DNA of 64,000 nt from the NCBI GenBank assembly GCA_910574455.1, contig CAJSYZ010000005.1, positions 3,410,001-3,474,000 on the forward strand. Direction: 5' to 3'. Of the stretch, positions 33,373-45,759 are shown piece after piece. A program made the translations under genes and the position numbers. The DNA is from Trichaptum fuscoviolaceum. Lineage: Eukaryota; Basidiomycota; Agaricomycetes; Hymenochaetales; Trichaptaceae. Below the pieces are notes generated by a model. That model saw nothing but the letters and a program-made list of their open reading frames with translations, made no database searches and was not told where the DNA came from. Numbering within the stretch: position 1 is the first letter of the stretch; each line of letters begins with the position of its first letter.

Positions 33373-34058
33373 ATGATGATTCGAATTGACGACATGGAGC
33401 CGAAGTCGTGGGAGGCAATGTGCTTGCCCATAAACTTGGTACTCCCGGCCGACGAGCGGTCGAACCGCGGCGCTTTGTATATCGGCACGTGGGTCGCAAG
33501 CATGGACTCAGAAATCCTTGACTCGCACCACATCGACGATATCGTTTCTATCAACGACGAAGCGATGATGAACTTTAATCGCACAGACGATCGAGGCGCG
33601 CATCGTATTGTTTTGTCGGACAGCTCCGCCTCAGACATCCGACCACATTTGGACAGTGCATGCAAGTATATTTCCAGCAAGTTGTCGAATGGCGAGAACG
33701 TACTCGTGCATTGCCAACAGGTATGGACGTTATCTGAAATTAATTAATTACGACCTAATATTTGATACGTAGGGAATATCGAGAAGCGCTTCCATCGTAA
33801 TCGCCTTTCTCATGCGGGAAAGGAGGTTGAGCTACGATGTTGCCTTGAACTTTCTTAGGGAGAAGAGAAAGTGTATCAAGCCTAACTCTGGGTTTGAGCG
33901 CGCACTCAGAGAATGGGGAGCAGTAAGTTATTCTTTTGACATTGCTCTGACACTGTACTGATGTATTCATGAAGGCAGTCGACAAATTAAATGACCCTCT
34001 TGCTAGGCCAAAGCTTGAGCGAGTTAGATGGAGTCAAAGACAATTATCGAGCCATTAA
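33373..34058 (+). CDS. Dual-specificity protein phosphatase
   Basis: Small cysteine-dependent phosphatase of the DSP/MKP-like class, removing phosphate from Tyr and Ser/Thr residues of protein substrates. Three exons give about 190 residues consisting almost only of the catalytic domain. The active-site loop VLVHCQQGISRSAS carries C114 and R120 of the HCX5R signature followed by Ser, and D83 in the LSDSSASDIRPHL segment is placed to act as general acid. Supporting family features are ALYIGTWVAS near the start, the conserved RRLSYDVALNFLREKR helix and IKPNSGFERALREW after the loop. The first intron falls exactly between HCQQ and GISRSAS, in phase 0. There is no kinase-docking or targeting domain, so the substrate cannot be inferred. 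The start is supported by a good context (CATCACAATGATG) and the TATA position. Confidence 0.9.
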
Positions 34059-34437
34059 TTCCAGTACCTCATCACCATTAATCTGCGTCTTATACCACTC
34101 TTGCATATAACCACTTTTCCTTCCTTTTTTCCGTTTCGTCTTCCCATGTAGCTTTGTTCTATCAGATACGAAAAACATAAAAAATAAGAATTGTTATGTT
34201 TACATAATCAAAGGGTTCTCCGAGTCGGTAATGAAAAGCAAAACACGTCAAAACAGGTTTCATCGACGCAAGCAGCGACGACCCGACGTCGTCGACGAGT
34301 ATACCCACTTCAGACAGTAAAGATATTGCGTCCTCTAGTATCCATCTAATAGATTGCTGGCTTCTACCTTTGTCAACCACATTTTCGCCAATCTTCTCGC
34401 CGAACTCTTACCGCCTATCCGTGGGAAATTAGGAGGG

Positions 34438-34461
34438 ACGACGACGACGACGACGACGACG
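34438..34461. repeat. (ACG)8 trinucleotide microsatellite
   Basis: Eight perfect ACG units lie in the space between the phosphatase and ADA2 genes, about 130 nt upstream of the ADA2 ATG. They are probably in the ADA2 promoter or 5' leader and could vary in length between strains. Confidence 0.85.
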
Positions 34462-34593
34462 AGCTCATCGACTTATATACTGGAAGAAAAGCTCTCATTT
34501 AGACTGTTGCTTTACTTAGATATCCTTCACTCTTATATCTCGACGTGAGGTTGGAGGTGTGCGGGCGGCGAACGTCGGCGTTTGACGCAAGCG

Positions 34594-37123
34594 ATGACCA
34601 TCACACAGCGGAAGCGCCCTTTGCTCCCGGATGAGATTCAAGGTGAATTATATTTTTCATACTGCTTTCTTTCTGCACGCGAAGCTCATCTTTTACCTCT
34701 TGATCTCTTTACTGCTGCAAACTGTGCCGCGTTCCGTCACGCGTCTGGTCACGTAACATTTCTACAGTCGTAAACGAGCCTGGCCTCCAAATTACCTGTG
34801 ATGCATGCAGTTGTGATTTAACGCACTCGATTAGAATCAAATGTGCGGATGCCGTGTGTGAAGCAGAGGATGGGATCGATATTTGTCCAATGTGTTTTTG
34901 TGCGGGTAAGGAGTTTAAGCAACATAGGAGGGGACACAGTTACCGGGTAGTGGTGAGTGGTAACCTTTGGCTCGAGGAAACAAGCACATCGAAGGCTAAA
35001 ACGCTGCTTAGGAACTGCATTCCTACCCTATCTTTACAGATGATTGGGGTGCCGACGAGTACGTTACTATAGACACCGTAATCCGAGGCGGACATTGATT
35101 TGACTAAAATCAGGGAGTTGCTTTTGATAGAAGGAATTGCGTTGCAGGGTCTAGGAAATTGGCAAGCAGTCGCTGAACATGTTGGCACCCGTACGAAGGA
35201 AGAAGTTGAACAGCATTACCACAATGTTTATATCAATTCGCCATCCTGGCCTTTACCCGTGAGTCTTTCTCTTTCTCCCACTTCTCACTTCTGCTCACTG
35301 AAATGACAAAGCGCATGGAGCTGACGTTTGATGTCGATCCCTCACTATTTCACGAACGCAAACGCCGGAGAATATCGTCCATGAACACTGCGTCGTCCGG
35401 GCCCAAACCTGCGCCGACGTCGGCGCCGGGCGTACATGAGGTTGCAACGTTCCTTCCAGGCCGCCTTGAGTTCGAACATGAACAGGACAATGAGGCAGAG
35501 GACCTCGTGAAGGACCTCGAATTTGGTGTCGTGACTTTGTTCGGCGGTGATAAGCTACCTATGGACATGGAGGACGTGGATGTCGTTGCACGCGCGAAGC
35601 TTGAAGAGGAGCGTCACCGCGCTAATGTTGGACTTGGTACGGTGAGCATGGAAGGAGTTGTTGGAAGAGAGCCCAGCTTGGATAGTGTGGATGTTATGAC
35701 TGCGTTGGTGAATGGGTACGACCTAGCAAACGGACACGCGGAGACACGAAGGGAGAAGTTGGTGAAAGAGGAAGGACAAGAGAGCCAAGGGGAAGGCGCG
35801 GGCGACACTGAAGAGCCTGTCTTGCCCCCACCTTACGAGACACGTGACTCCATCAATTTCAAGCTCACATTACTTGAGATGTACAACCAGCGTGTCGAGA
35901 AACGATTGGAGGCGAAGGCGATCATGTTCGATCGAAATCTCCTGGAGTACAAGAAGGTCAGGTTACTTGACTTAGATTGAATGATATTTGCTCACTTTGG
36001 CGATCGACAGATGCAAATGCAGGAGAAGAAACGTCAGAAAGAGGAAAGGGAGATTATTCAACGCCTGAAACCTCTTGCGAAGCTACAGACAGGGCAAGAT
36101 TTTGAGGACTTTGTCGAGGGTATTATCTGTAAGTATATCCTGTTTTATCCTCCGTCCAGCCGCCAACGTGACTTCAAGGGGAATCGACTCTTCGAAAACG
36201 AATCCAGGAGCTACAGCACTATCGTCGTATGGGCTTAACTACAATGCCTGATATCGAACGTTACGAAAACGATCTGCTGAAGAGGGTGAATACTATGCTC
36301 GCTCAATATTTAGTTACATCTCATTATTTGACTTAGACCCAAGCAAAGGCTCAAATTACAGCTCAAGGTCATCTTGAGCGTTTACACATGCGTCAAGGTA
36401 GCCGAGCTTCTACTGGTCCTGATCCTCGTAGGATGAGTGTCGCATCCTTCGCAGAGTCAGAGGCTGGGGCGCGGGAGGTTGAAGCACCCATACGACCCAA
36501 TGCACCTGGCTCGGGTACTTCGTTATTCAAAAGACAACGTGAGCTCATGAGGTCATCTTTCTTTCAACTCCAACTCACTCCTAAACTTGATGCAGCTGCA
36601 CCTCTCAACCTCGCTAACGCTCCTTCTTTGCATCTGCTCACGCCGGCGGAGCAGATGCTGTGTTCAACACTACGTATTCACCCAAAGCCATATCTAGCTA
36701 TAAAAGAGACTCTTGTACGAGAATACGCGCGAAGAGGTGGGAAGCTGCGGAGGCGTGAGGCTCGAGACCTGGTTAAGATTGACGTAAACAAGACGAGTAA
36801 AATCTGGGATTTTCTACATCAGGCTGGTATTTTAAGGCCGTCTCTGGACGTTGAGGCGGTTAACAACATGGAGACTCCGTGCGTTTATCTGTCCATAACA
36901 CCCTACGTTCTCAAGCTGATGATTTGAATAACTTAGTACTTCTACAATCAACGGAAATGGAACACCATCTTCCACTCATCAGCCTTCCATTGGCGCTCCA
37001 GTGCAATTCGCTCAACCCTTGCCGCCTCGCCCTTCGTTTCAGGCGCCCTTCAATCCCGCAATCCCGACATTTAGCAGCAAAAGCATGTCAACCTTCGTAC
37101 CTGCTCCACCTTCTGTCTCGTAA
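34594..37123 (+). CDS. ADA2: SAGA transcriptional adaptor ADA2
   Basis: Adaptor subunit of the SAGA histone-acetyltransferase module, which binds and stimulates Gcn5 in the nucleus. Eight or so exons splice in phase to about 620 residues. Seen in order: a ZZ zinc finger (CDACSCDLTHSIRIKC, DICPMCFCAG, HRRGHSYRVV), the motif HSYPIFTDDWGADEE leading into a SANT/Myb domain (LLLIEGIALQGLGNW, VAEHVGTRTKEEVEQHY), the ADA-specific central region (NFKLTLLEMYNQRVEKR, IIQRLKPLAKLQTGQDFEDF, LRKRIQELQHYRRMGLTT), and a C-terminal SWIRM domain (LTPAEQMLCSTLRIHPKPYL to IWDFLHQAGILRP). After SWIRM comes a Pro/Ser-rich tail reached through one more intron, with the stop at 37121-37123. The ATG at 34594 gives MTITQRKRPLLPDEIQ. 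All diagnostic domains are intact. The gene converges on the cysteine-synthase-like gene, with only 231 bp between the stops. Confidence 0.95.
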
Positions 37124-37354
37124 CTCTATGGACTACCTGATTCGACAGTTTGTCAACGTAAATTATATGCATTCGTGGAGCCATGTACTGATGTGTATTG
37201 TAACTGCAATTTTGTTATCTGTAGAGCGTGCCCGAACTACGCTTTGAGCGCATTTTGTACAATAGACATATTTACCGGTATCCCAGCTTTTTGCAAATAG
37301 TCATCGTTCCTTAGGATAAACCAATCAGTAGCTGTTCAGAGGCTGTCGAGGTTA

Positions 37355-39486
37355 TCAAGTGATGTCAACTAACCAAAACTACGTAAGTGAAAGGGGAAGC
37401 GTTTAGGTTAGATAAGAGCAGTGAGATTTAGAAGCGACAATTACCCACCTTCGAGTAGTGTCTACTACCAGAATCGCACCTAGTACAAGGTTAGTTAAGT
37501 TGAATAGCGAGGTTTCTCAGTAACATACAGTATCGTTACTATCCTCTCGCCATTATGCCATCCCATTTTCTTGACGAGTTTGACACAGGCAAAGAGGTTG
37601 CTTGCGCTACTCGAGCCTAGGAATAGGCCGTCGTTATGCACCAAATACCGAGACATGCTGACAGCTTCAGCGTCAGATATCCTGAGCAGATGTCAGTTCC
37701 TAGTTGAACTTTGTCGAAAACAAATGAGTTAGAGTTTACCGGAATGCATCATTGATAATGGGTAGTGCCATATCGAAGTTATGTGTAGGCCGATTGATAC
37801 CGCTAGAAAACAAACACATGAGCGAGGTAGGCGGTCCCTTCCGATGAGAAAATCAATTACGGACATTCCTTCCACGACGGTATCGACTTGATGCCGTCGC
37901 CTTGTGCCTTCTCGCTCCCTGTCATCATACATCACGCCATATTTGATCTGAAACCAAAGGTTGACAAGAATCCCCTGAACAATTGCTGTGATTTGCTTGC
38001 CTTATTGTACAACCCAGAACCTTGAGGGTCGGCCAGGCAAACTATGATGTCGCGATCCATTGCTTTGAGATACCTCCCAGTCCCTGCAATTGTCCCTCCA
38101 GTACCTATAAACACTATCATTGACGACATTCAATCCAGATACGACACAAACGAACCAGAACCGGAGACGAAGGCATCTAGCCTGCCAATAGTCTGACGCC
38201 AAATCTCTGGACCAGTCCCATTGAAATGAGCTTTGTAATTACTTTCGTTCTACAGTCAGAATCAGTGGCAAATTCTGAAGTCAGGCAGTAAGTGGATCAA
38301 CCTCGAACTGATCAGCGAAGAATCCCCTAGGCTTGTTTCTCAGCTCGTCATTTGGAGAGGCATCAAGGCCTCTCACTTCCGCTTCAGTAGCGGTTGAAGT
38401 CACAACGATGGAGTCGACGGGCTCTTCGACTGCTCGCCCGTTACCAGACGGTTGATGTACGGCATGCAAAACGTCCGATCGGCCGAAATCCTGTGCACGA
38501 TGTTTTGCAACATTCTGCAATAGATAACCATGAGTGAAAGAATATACGCGCGCTTGCTCTCAACTTACAACGAACTAAAAGAAAGACGAACGTCAACGTC
38601 GGAAAGGTCAACAATACCGGACTTATTCAAACCTGCTTCTGATCCACAATACTTGCTGGCCTCACTTTTTCCACCTCGGCGCCGAGGGCTAGAAGCGCCT
38701 TCGCTTTTTCTTCAGCCACGTCGTCAGGCATTATGATTGCTGTGCGCCTCTATCAATATCAGGATTTACGCATCTAGGAAGCCACCTTACTTGCTTCGTA
38801 ACCACTATTCATATATTAGCACCTCTAGAATTGATATAGGGGACCCGCGAGTACCGAGCTCTTGCTATTGTTGCGATAGATATTCCGGTAGAACCAACCG
38901 TTCCTTCGAAAATCCGTGAGCCTGTATATGGGTGCAGCAAGCCCTGGCTTTCAGCATCGTCGATCACTGGTTTTCTTTTAGTACATAGTGCTCCTCAGCA
39001 ACGTGAATCAAGACGTACTCTGCAAAGCAACTCGATCTTTAACACTTCCACCCGGGTTCAGGAACTAACGATAAAGTTTAAGTATTATTGCGATTGGTAT
39101 CGATTAGTTCCTCTAACCTCTGCCTTTCCTAGGATTTCAACACCCAGTGCGTCGCTCAGTGATTTGATTCGCACTAGAGGCGTGTTTCCTAGGATAGGAA
39201 GTAGTCAGTATATGTGGAGTTCTTGCCCTTTCTAACTTCTTTCACCTATCAAGCCTACGACTCCATCAACAACCTCGTCATTCTGGAGTTCTATGAGCCT
39301 TGTAGCAGAGTCTGGAAGATTAACTTCGCGTTTTCGCCGTTTTCGCTCCTCGTACTGTAATGCAATACTGATGAATCCAAGAGACAGAGAGAATCCAACG
39401 ACTAATCCCAAGAAGAAGGTACGCAGGCCGAGCTTGTTATGTACTTTTGCTATCGTCTTCTCCTTAAGATTTCTGATCCAAGGCAT
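37355..39486 (-). CDS. Membrane-anchored cysteine-synthase-like PLP enzyme
   Basis: Fold-type II PLP enzyme of the OAS-sulfhydrylase/cysteine synthase family, closest in architecture to fungal cysteine synthase 2 and yeast Mcy1 (YGR012W), which sit in the mitochondrial outer membrane. An N-terminal hydrophobic segment (FFLGLVVGFSLSLGFISIAL) flanked by basic residues supports such an anchor. Catalytic features are present: LIGNTPLVRIKSLSDALG, the PLP lysine in LNPGGSVKDRVALQ, EGTVGSTGISIATIA, KPRGFFADQFE, the phosphate-binding TGGTIAGTGRYL, and the C-terminal LFLGSSSASNLFAC with ILCDSGSRHYSKFW. About ten exons join in phase. One intron (38000-37948) uses a GC donor (AAG/GCAAGC). The true reaction of the Mcy1-like group is unsettled, so cysteine synthesis is inferred rather than shown. 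The start at 39486 follows the family; a longer in-frame stretch upstream has no ATG that I could confirm. Confidence 0.9.
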
Positions 39487-40035
39487 GTCCTTGTTCTTGA
39501 ACGTCAATATCTGTTTTCGCCACCAGAACAGTAACGAGAAATCCGGAAAGGTATTGCTCTGCACTGATTGAGGCACTTTGGTTTTATGCAAGAGTCAGCT
39601 GAGCTGCTGAAGTATATAGTTGGACGTCACAGTGCTCAAGAGTCAAAAGAACTCATCACACTTCAAAGTTGCAGTGGATCAGACATAGTATTCCCACGAT
39701 CAATTCTAGATTATCTCGTTGGGATTATTTGTCCATTTAAAATTGAGATCAAGAGATGTTTCTAAGGCTGCAGCGGAGACAAATTGTCTTGAGACAAGCA
39801 GTAGAATAAATACAGAGAAGGATGAGGTTTAGTATATGCAGAATGGCCTGTAGTAAGTCTGTACTGCTCACCTGGTCCGTGCGTGAGAATATTTGAGTCA
39901 AGGTGGTCGGTTGCGGCCGAGGCTATGGTCTATCTCTTAGGGGCATGAAGTATAAAAGGCCCCAACCCTGCTACTGCCCACCACCAGCGCCCTCCCGTCG
40001 CACGTCTGTCGCTGCCGTTCCCGACGTCGTGCAAA
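39487..40035. promoter_or_regulatory. Shared divergent promoter region
   Basis: These 549 bases separate the starts of the cysteine-synthase-like gene (-) and TOA1 (+). The TOA1 side has a clear TATA box at 39951. No TATA was seen for the other direction. No third gene is supported inside. Confidence 0.5.
39951..39960 (+). promoter_or_regulatory. TATA box of TOA1
   Basis: TATAAAAGGC lies about 80 nt upstream of the TOA1 ATG, close to consensus. Confidence 0.65.
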
Positions 40036-41261
40036 ATGTCGAATAAAATTGTGGTAAGCTGGACACTGTCCTCTATGGAAAGAGTGCAGCTGGTGACGCG
40101 CAAGCTTGTTCTGTTGAGCCCATGATATACAGAGCCATCATCGACGATGTGATGGCTAACATAAAAGCTGATTTCGACGACCACGGTGTCAATGAAGACA
40201 TTCTTGCAGACCTACAAAACGTACGTGTATGATGTGCTTTCTAAGCTCTCACGGGTGTTTTCTTCTGAGTTATTTTCGCTATTTTGTTGTGGTTGAGGTG
40301 CGTTTGGGTGAAGATATGATGACTAACGTTGTCTTTTAGCGCTGGGAGAACAAAGTCATTGCTTCACGAGTCGCTGAATTCGAAGCTCCTGCTCCTCAAC
40401 CTGCCACTGTTGCACCTCATCCCCATTATGCCCCACACCTTCCTCATGCGCAGTCTCAGCCTATGCATCCCTATCCCTATTTGACTCAGCCACCGCCAAC
40501 GACGCACGTTAAGGCAGAACCTGTCGACAATCGCTTCCCGATGCCTACAGGTAACCTTCAACCGTACATGCCTACACTTCCCGGTCCGACGCTCCCTGGA
40601 CCTCAGCTGAACAATTCGACGGCTCCGCGGCCTCCTGCGCAAGGCTCGGCCTTACCGGTCAGTTACCAAGCTACAGGAACAAGCCTACCGAACGGCGTAC
40701 CTCGTCCTGCGTACTCTGTGCAACCTCAATCTCCATCAACTGGTGGAAACAGCCAGGGCCAGGGCCAACAACGTATGCCTCAGGTAGATGGTCCCTCGTC
40801 ATCTGGCTCAGATTCTTCATCTCCACCTCCGAGCCAGTCATTTGCTCCTCGTGCATCGCATCCATCCCTTCCTCAGCCTCCTCAGACTTCGAGTAGGCAG
40901 GCTCCATTGGACTCCGAGGAGATAAATTCGGACCTGGATGATTCCGATACGGATGCAGAGGAAGAAGAACAAGAAGGCACTTTGGGTGAGACAGACATAG
41001 TGTTTTGCACTTATGATAAGGTATGAATTCCATTGTTTAGTGTAGTAGCGGATTTCTAATGCTTTTCTTTCCTTTCACAATTGTGATTTCCGCGGTCAGG
41101 TTGCAAGAGTGAAGAACAAATGGAAGTGTGTCCTCAAGGATGGCATGATCCATATTAACGGCAAGGATTATCTGTTCGCGAAGTGCACTTGGTGAGTGGG
41201 AATAATTTTAACATATTATTGCTTCTGATGATTCTGGCTGTCTAGTGAATTCGAATGGTAA
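40036..41261 (+). CDS. TOA1: Transcription initiation factor IIA large subunit
   Basis: Alpha/beta subunit of TFIIA, which stabilises TBP on the TATA box during RNA polymerase II initiation. Exons: MSNKIV, then PMIYRAIIDDVMANIK through ILADLQN, then a long third exon starting RWENKVIASRV, and two short final exons. The N-terminal helical bundle region, a Pro/Gln/His-rich variable linker (about 180 residues), an acidic stretch (EEINSDLDDSDTDAEEEEQE) and the C-terminal beta-barrel (TDIVFCTYDKVARVKNKWK, LKDGMIHINGKDYLFAKC, ending CEFEW) appear in the canonical order. The extreme C-terminal E(F)EW ending is a family hallmark, and here its codons are split from the rest by the last intron. The product is complete, about 290 residues. 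Confidence 0.95.
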
Positions 41262-44200
41262 AATGAAATCGTCTAACCCTCTTATTGGGTCCCTTTTCTC
41301 TTCAATGCTCACCTAACTATCCGTCACTGTTTCAACATTGCATCTATTGAAGTTTAGCCCATTGTCCATTGTCGGTTTCAGCCTCTTGTATATATAAATT
41401 GCACATGTTTTATTAGTTTCTTCACTAATTACCGATATGCAACGGTCCGAAATCATGTAGGATCTTTCGTAGTCTATGGAATTTGTTCGATTTTAAGAAA
41501 TCATTCAAAAACCTTAAATTATATTTGCAATGCTAAGCAGCTGAACTGTGATGGATAAGGCGAGCAAAGTCCGGTCATGTACCTGATGCATACGATAAGA
41601 AAACGCAATGTATCCGAGTTCCCTGGTGTGAGAGAGTGAATGATAAAAATGTAGTTCTATACCAAAAAATTGGATAACTTTTCACAAGCACAGTCAGTAT
41701 GATCGGGGAGAAGTTGGCGGCGAAAGCCCTGCCGCAGAAGCGGGTGGTAAACTGTATATAGTTGAGAGCTTCGCGGGAGGCCAGTCAGCCAGCGCGAGGG
41801 GGCGAAGACGTAAATGTAACGTACGGAAGTCCCAGGCCTACTATCGAATACAATTAGTATGAGTCTAGATGTCAAGATGTCCAGTAAACGAAGGTACCCT
41901 TGAGGCCTTGAAGAAGGGGGCGATGCGGGTACATTCAATTTTATGGCACAACGCCAGCCATTGTGCAATCGGCGGCTGCGATAGTGCAAACTCGGATGCT
42001 TGCTGCTGGCACTCCGACAGCGTCTCTTCCTGGCCCATTCGATCGGTATGCCCTGAATGATATTGCAACACTGTTGCAGCCTACTTTCGAGTGCAAGATT
42101 ATATATGGTAGCGGCTTCGAGTTGCATATCACAAGCAGGTCTGGGTACGGGGTCCTGAGGTCAAATGGCTTTGCCTTTCTTGCAGCCTATTCGAAAGGCG
42201 ATCACAGAGTCCGAGATAGTGGTGGCACTTCCACTCAATCGAGAGCAACCTGCATCAAGTCAAACGAGGAGAAACGGCTGAGCCGCTGGCTTGCTAGACA
42301 TCGATACATCCGGCCCGCGCTTATAAACGCTTGGAACCTTGCAAGTTGAAGGATTTAGCCGGATGTATTCATGGTCATCAAGTATGTATGCCAAATGGGT
42401 GACGGCTCGGGTAGCATAAAGACCAGACAAAGAGCCACCGAACCGCCAATGTATGTTCGCGATTTCGCGATTTTCCGAGCGCTGCGCACTAGTTCAGTCG
42501 ACTTTCTATTTCATGCCAGGATGAGAAAGATGAAATACATACGAATGAATCTGAATACGCAACCGGAGTTAATGTGAGCCCCGCTACCGGGTCAAGGGCC
42601 CTTTCAATATCGCGTCCAGGCGAGCCATTCCTGTTGATTTACCTCGTTGGCGACAATCCTCAGGGGAAGACCCTAATTTCATCTAAAGTAGATAAATTGG
42701 AAATAAGGAAGGTTAGTTTCAAACCTCCTCGAAAACTCTATTTGAGACTCGCTTACGCGCCAGCACCTTCCACTACTAGTAAGGTATGTTCAGTACGTAT
42801 AAATTCAGTTATTTTATGCTTGAACCGTTGTTTACGTGCAACAAGGCGCCACCTATGTGACGTTCCGCCGATTGCACAGACCTGAAAGTTCGGGTTAGAC
42901 TACGGGATCGTACCAAGCACACAGGAGTGAAATCTGAGACTTACTTCTAGAGCTTCTAGCTTCTGATCCAAATTCTGTGAGAAAGAGCAGCAGATAACCA
43001 ATGGCCAGTTCCTATTCATCAGCATGCAACAAATAGGCATTAATTCAGGGTACATATGCTTTAATGGGCATTTGGCTACTTGACGTACTTCTTCACGGCA
43101 TCCTCCGTTTCTGGGCAGCTCGGTACAGTCATAAGGGGAATGCGCAAGTGCAAATTCAGAAGAAAATGAACACATGTGTATGCATAAAAACGCCTTGCTG
43201 GTCTTCCATCTCAATTGATCTTAGATCGAACCTAGGCCTTGTGCTGAATTTAATATGATTAGATTCGGTTGTCCTAACGTTAGAAAGTGTATTGCCTTCT
43301 CATGGCGCATTGTCACTTCCCGGAGTACCCGATCTCTACCCCGTCTTCGCATGCGTGTTAATCGCATGAAGCTAAAATGGAGGTGAAGATATCTGAGTTC
43401 TGTCCTCGATCAGGTAGCTGTAAAGGCGTACATAGCTTATGTCGGAGCTACCGCAAAGTACGCACTGTTCTACTAAAGACCTTAAATTAGCTCATATATG
43501 AGATATTGATTTTTCGCTAACTTACGGATGTGTAGCCTGTATCTACGGGCTAAGTAGAGACAATGTAAACTCTGCATAAGAGGATGACCCTCGGTGGACC
43601 CCACATGTCATGCTTATAGGCGTCCTACGTAAGTAGTATTGTGTCGTGTTATGATTGTCATTCTCGAGCATGACGGCTTTCCTCAAGCTTCTCCGAGTCT
43701 TCGTTGCAGGCAGTAATGGAAAGCTTGCATTTGGTTAGCCATTTCACATGGCGCAGATAAGTGGGAGAGACTCACACCCAGCATCAAAGGTACGTGACAG
43801 TCCTGCTGATATCCGGATCCTATAGTAGCGTCTTCCTTTCTTCCTTCGCGGGATGTGACATACATAAGTAATTCATAGAACTCTACGTGATCCCTCGATC
43901 GCAGTCGAGACTGAGGTCCGGACCTACCGTTTTGGTGTGCTCAGGCGATGTCGCGGCGCTGAGCGGAGTCTGATCTGTGAAGGTTTAAATCAAGATAGTC
44001 AAGACTCAAGTTTCCTAATCACCAATAGAGGTGCTCTTGCGGATTAGGGCTCCTGTCAACATGCTGCGGTGAATGGCTTTCGGAAAAGTAAGTGGCACGT
44101 GCAATGGAATCAGAAGATGAAAGGAATCACAGTTGTAAACGCAATGTCGGGTCTCACCTCTGATATCAACGAGAGTTTGTTATACCCTGCCGTGGAAACT

Positions 44201-45759
44201 TGAAGTCTGTTTTGAGGGGGCTGCTTGATGTGAACGCGCAGGGTTTCAATGGTTGTGCGGCATGGAGCCAATTTCTGGGTCCATGCATCAACGCTCAGAT
44301 GCCGCATCGGTACCTTGACCTTCGACGCCAATTGCTCATATCGCGCGATGTTCACTGGTACGTTTTGTAGAGCAAGATGGGTCGTGTCTCGGCGATTCAA
44401 ATGCATCCAGAAGGTATACGAATAAGTCTTGTTTATTCTACATCCCATTGTTTACTAACTCGGGACTTCACTGGCACGTCGTCCGTATGTATGCTGAGTT
44501 CAGTCGAATATCATATCGGTATTGAGCGCCTTGTATTAATAGTCAAGACTAATATCAGTTATGAATATAGCCAAACGGATACTGGTGAAGAATCAGATGA
44601 GTCGCACCATTCGTAATTTAGAGAGAGGGGGATGGAACGGCCTTGACGACATCGGCATGATACGAGACCCCCATCCCCCCCTAAAATCCGTATAGGCAAG
44701 GTGAGGTGACTGAAGCTTGAAGCGAAAAGACAAAAGAGGCTGTTTGGTATGAAGCGATTGGAGGGAAATCGAGATGCCACGGTGCGCAAAACCACCGAAG
44801 ATGTATTGGATCAAAGAGGGTCTTTATAGGGTGTGCATTACCTAAAGGGTCACCAACGTTAAACCTTGTACTCAGAATGGTAGAATATCAATGGCAAGCG
44901 CCATGACGAGCACACCATGTGTTCTCAATCCCATCCGCACGCAGAGGCTTCAGACTTCGGAGTTTCCCATTTGCATTGACTCATGTCAATTTGAGCAGTG
45001 GGAATCAACAATCAGAAATAAGTCGACGTGAGGATGCTGCTGTTGTTACACGCTGCGCTCTCCTGAGCGTAGACTAATCGAGGGGATGCGGAAGAGTGAA
45101 AGGATACTGCAGAGAACAGAAGGTAAAACATAACGTCCGAAGGCAGAAACGAGGAAGGGGGCAAGAAGGCACAAACTATTAAGCACATATGTGGATGGCA
45201 AACATTTTGAATGAAAAATCTCAAACTGTCAAGAAGTAATTAGTGAGAAGTGAAAGGGGAGTGAATGAGCAATACGATGGCGGGGGCAGATGCGGGGAAG
45301 CCCGACGGCTGCAATCCAAAACCCAATCTCGCGGGAGAATCGAGCGCGAAAACCCGGCAGATGGGCATAGTCGCCAAGAGGCACCAAGAAAAAGTAGCAG
45401 CAAACCAGGCGCGAGCCGCAGGAACTGCGTGCGACGCCAGAGATACGACGCTCCCTCGTCGCCCCCGAATGGCAGCACGATGCGGGAAGCGTCGTGGCGT
45501 CGCTCGGGAATAGGCGCATTCTGGCATCGGATTGTGGCATGCGAACGACAGTAAACGGACAGGGTAGGGATGGGAGCTTGATAGGTGTATTTAAGTCTTT
45601 ATATCGGCAGGCTCGTCGGGTAAAGTCATTAATCGGTCTGTTCGGGGCATTGATCCTGATGTGAAGCAAGCGCTATTCCATTACACCTTTCGGGGAGAGC
45701 TTATACGGCAACGAGCAGGAAGATTAAGAAGCGAGGGTAGAGCGAACGGAAGAAGACGC
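41262..45759. other. Gene-poor stretch left of the first WOPR gene
   Basis: No confident gene. Plus-strand frames at 41963-42349 and 42574-42885 have fairly natural composition (for example GPFDRYALNDIATLLQP and LEIRKVSFKPPRKLYLRLA), but they could not be joined by introns to a start, a stop or each other. One minus-strand exon candidate at 44448-44158 is listed separately. The rest shows no repeats longer than simple words. Confidence 0.4.
44158..44448 (-). CDS. Candidate exon, function unknown
   Basis: The frame opens at an ATG (MGCRINKTYSYTFWMHLN) and runs about 97 codons to a good donor (GTGAGA at 44157). Within it, MRHLSVDAWTQKLAPCRTTI has the feel of a leucine-rich segment of F-box-like proteins. 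A TATA box lies upstream on the same strand (TATAAA at 44828-44823), about 375 nt away, with short frames in between that could be 5' exons. No downstream exon was found that continues in phase. It is a weak candidate. Confidence 0.22.

Noticed and set aside
41963..42885. Plus-strand frames with natural-looking segments (GPFDRYALNDIATLLQP, KVSFKPPRKLYLRLA)
   Set aside because: No start, stop or intron arrangement joined them into one product, and no family was recognised.
45229..45669. Overlapping 80-146-codon frames on both strands downstream of WOPR gene 1
   Set aside because: Several mutually overlapping frames in a locally GC-rich patch are typical of chance open frames; no motif.
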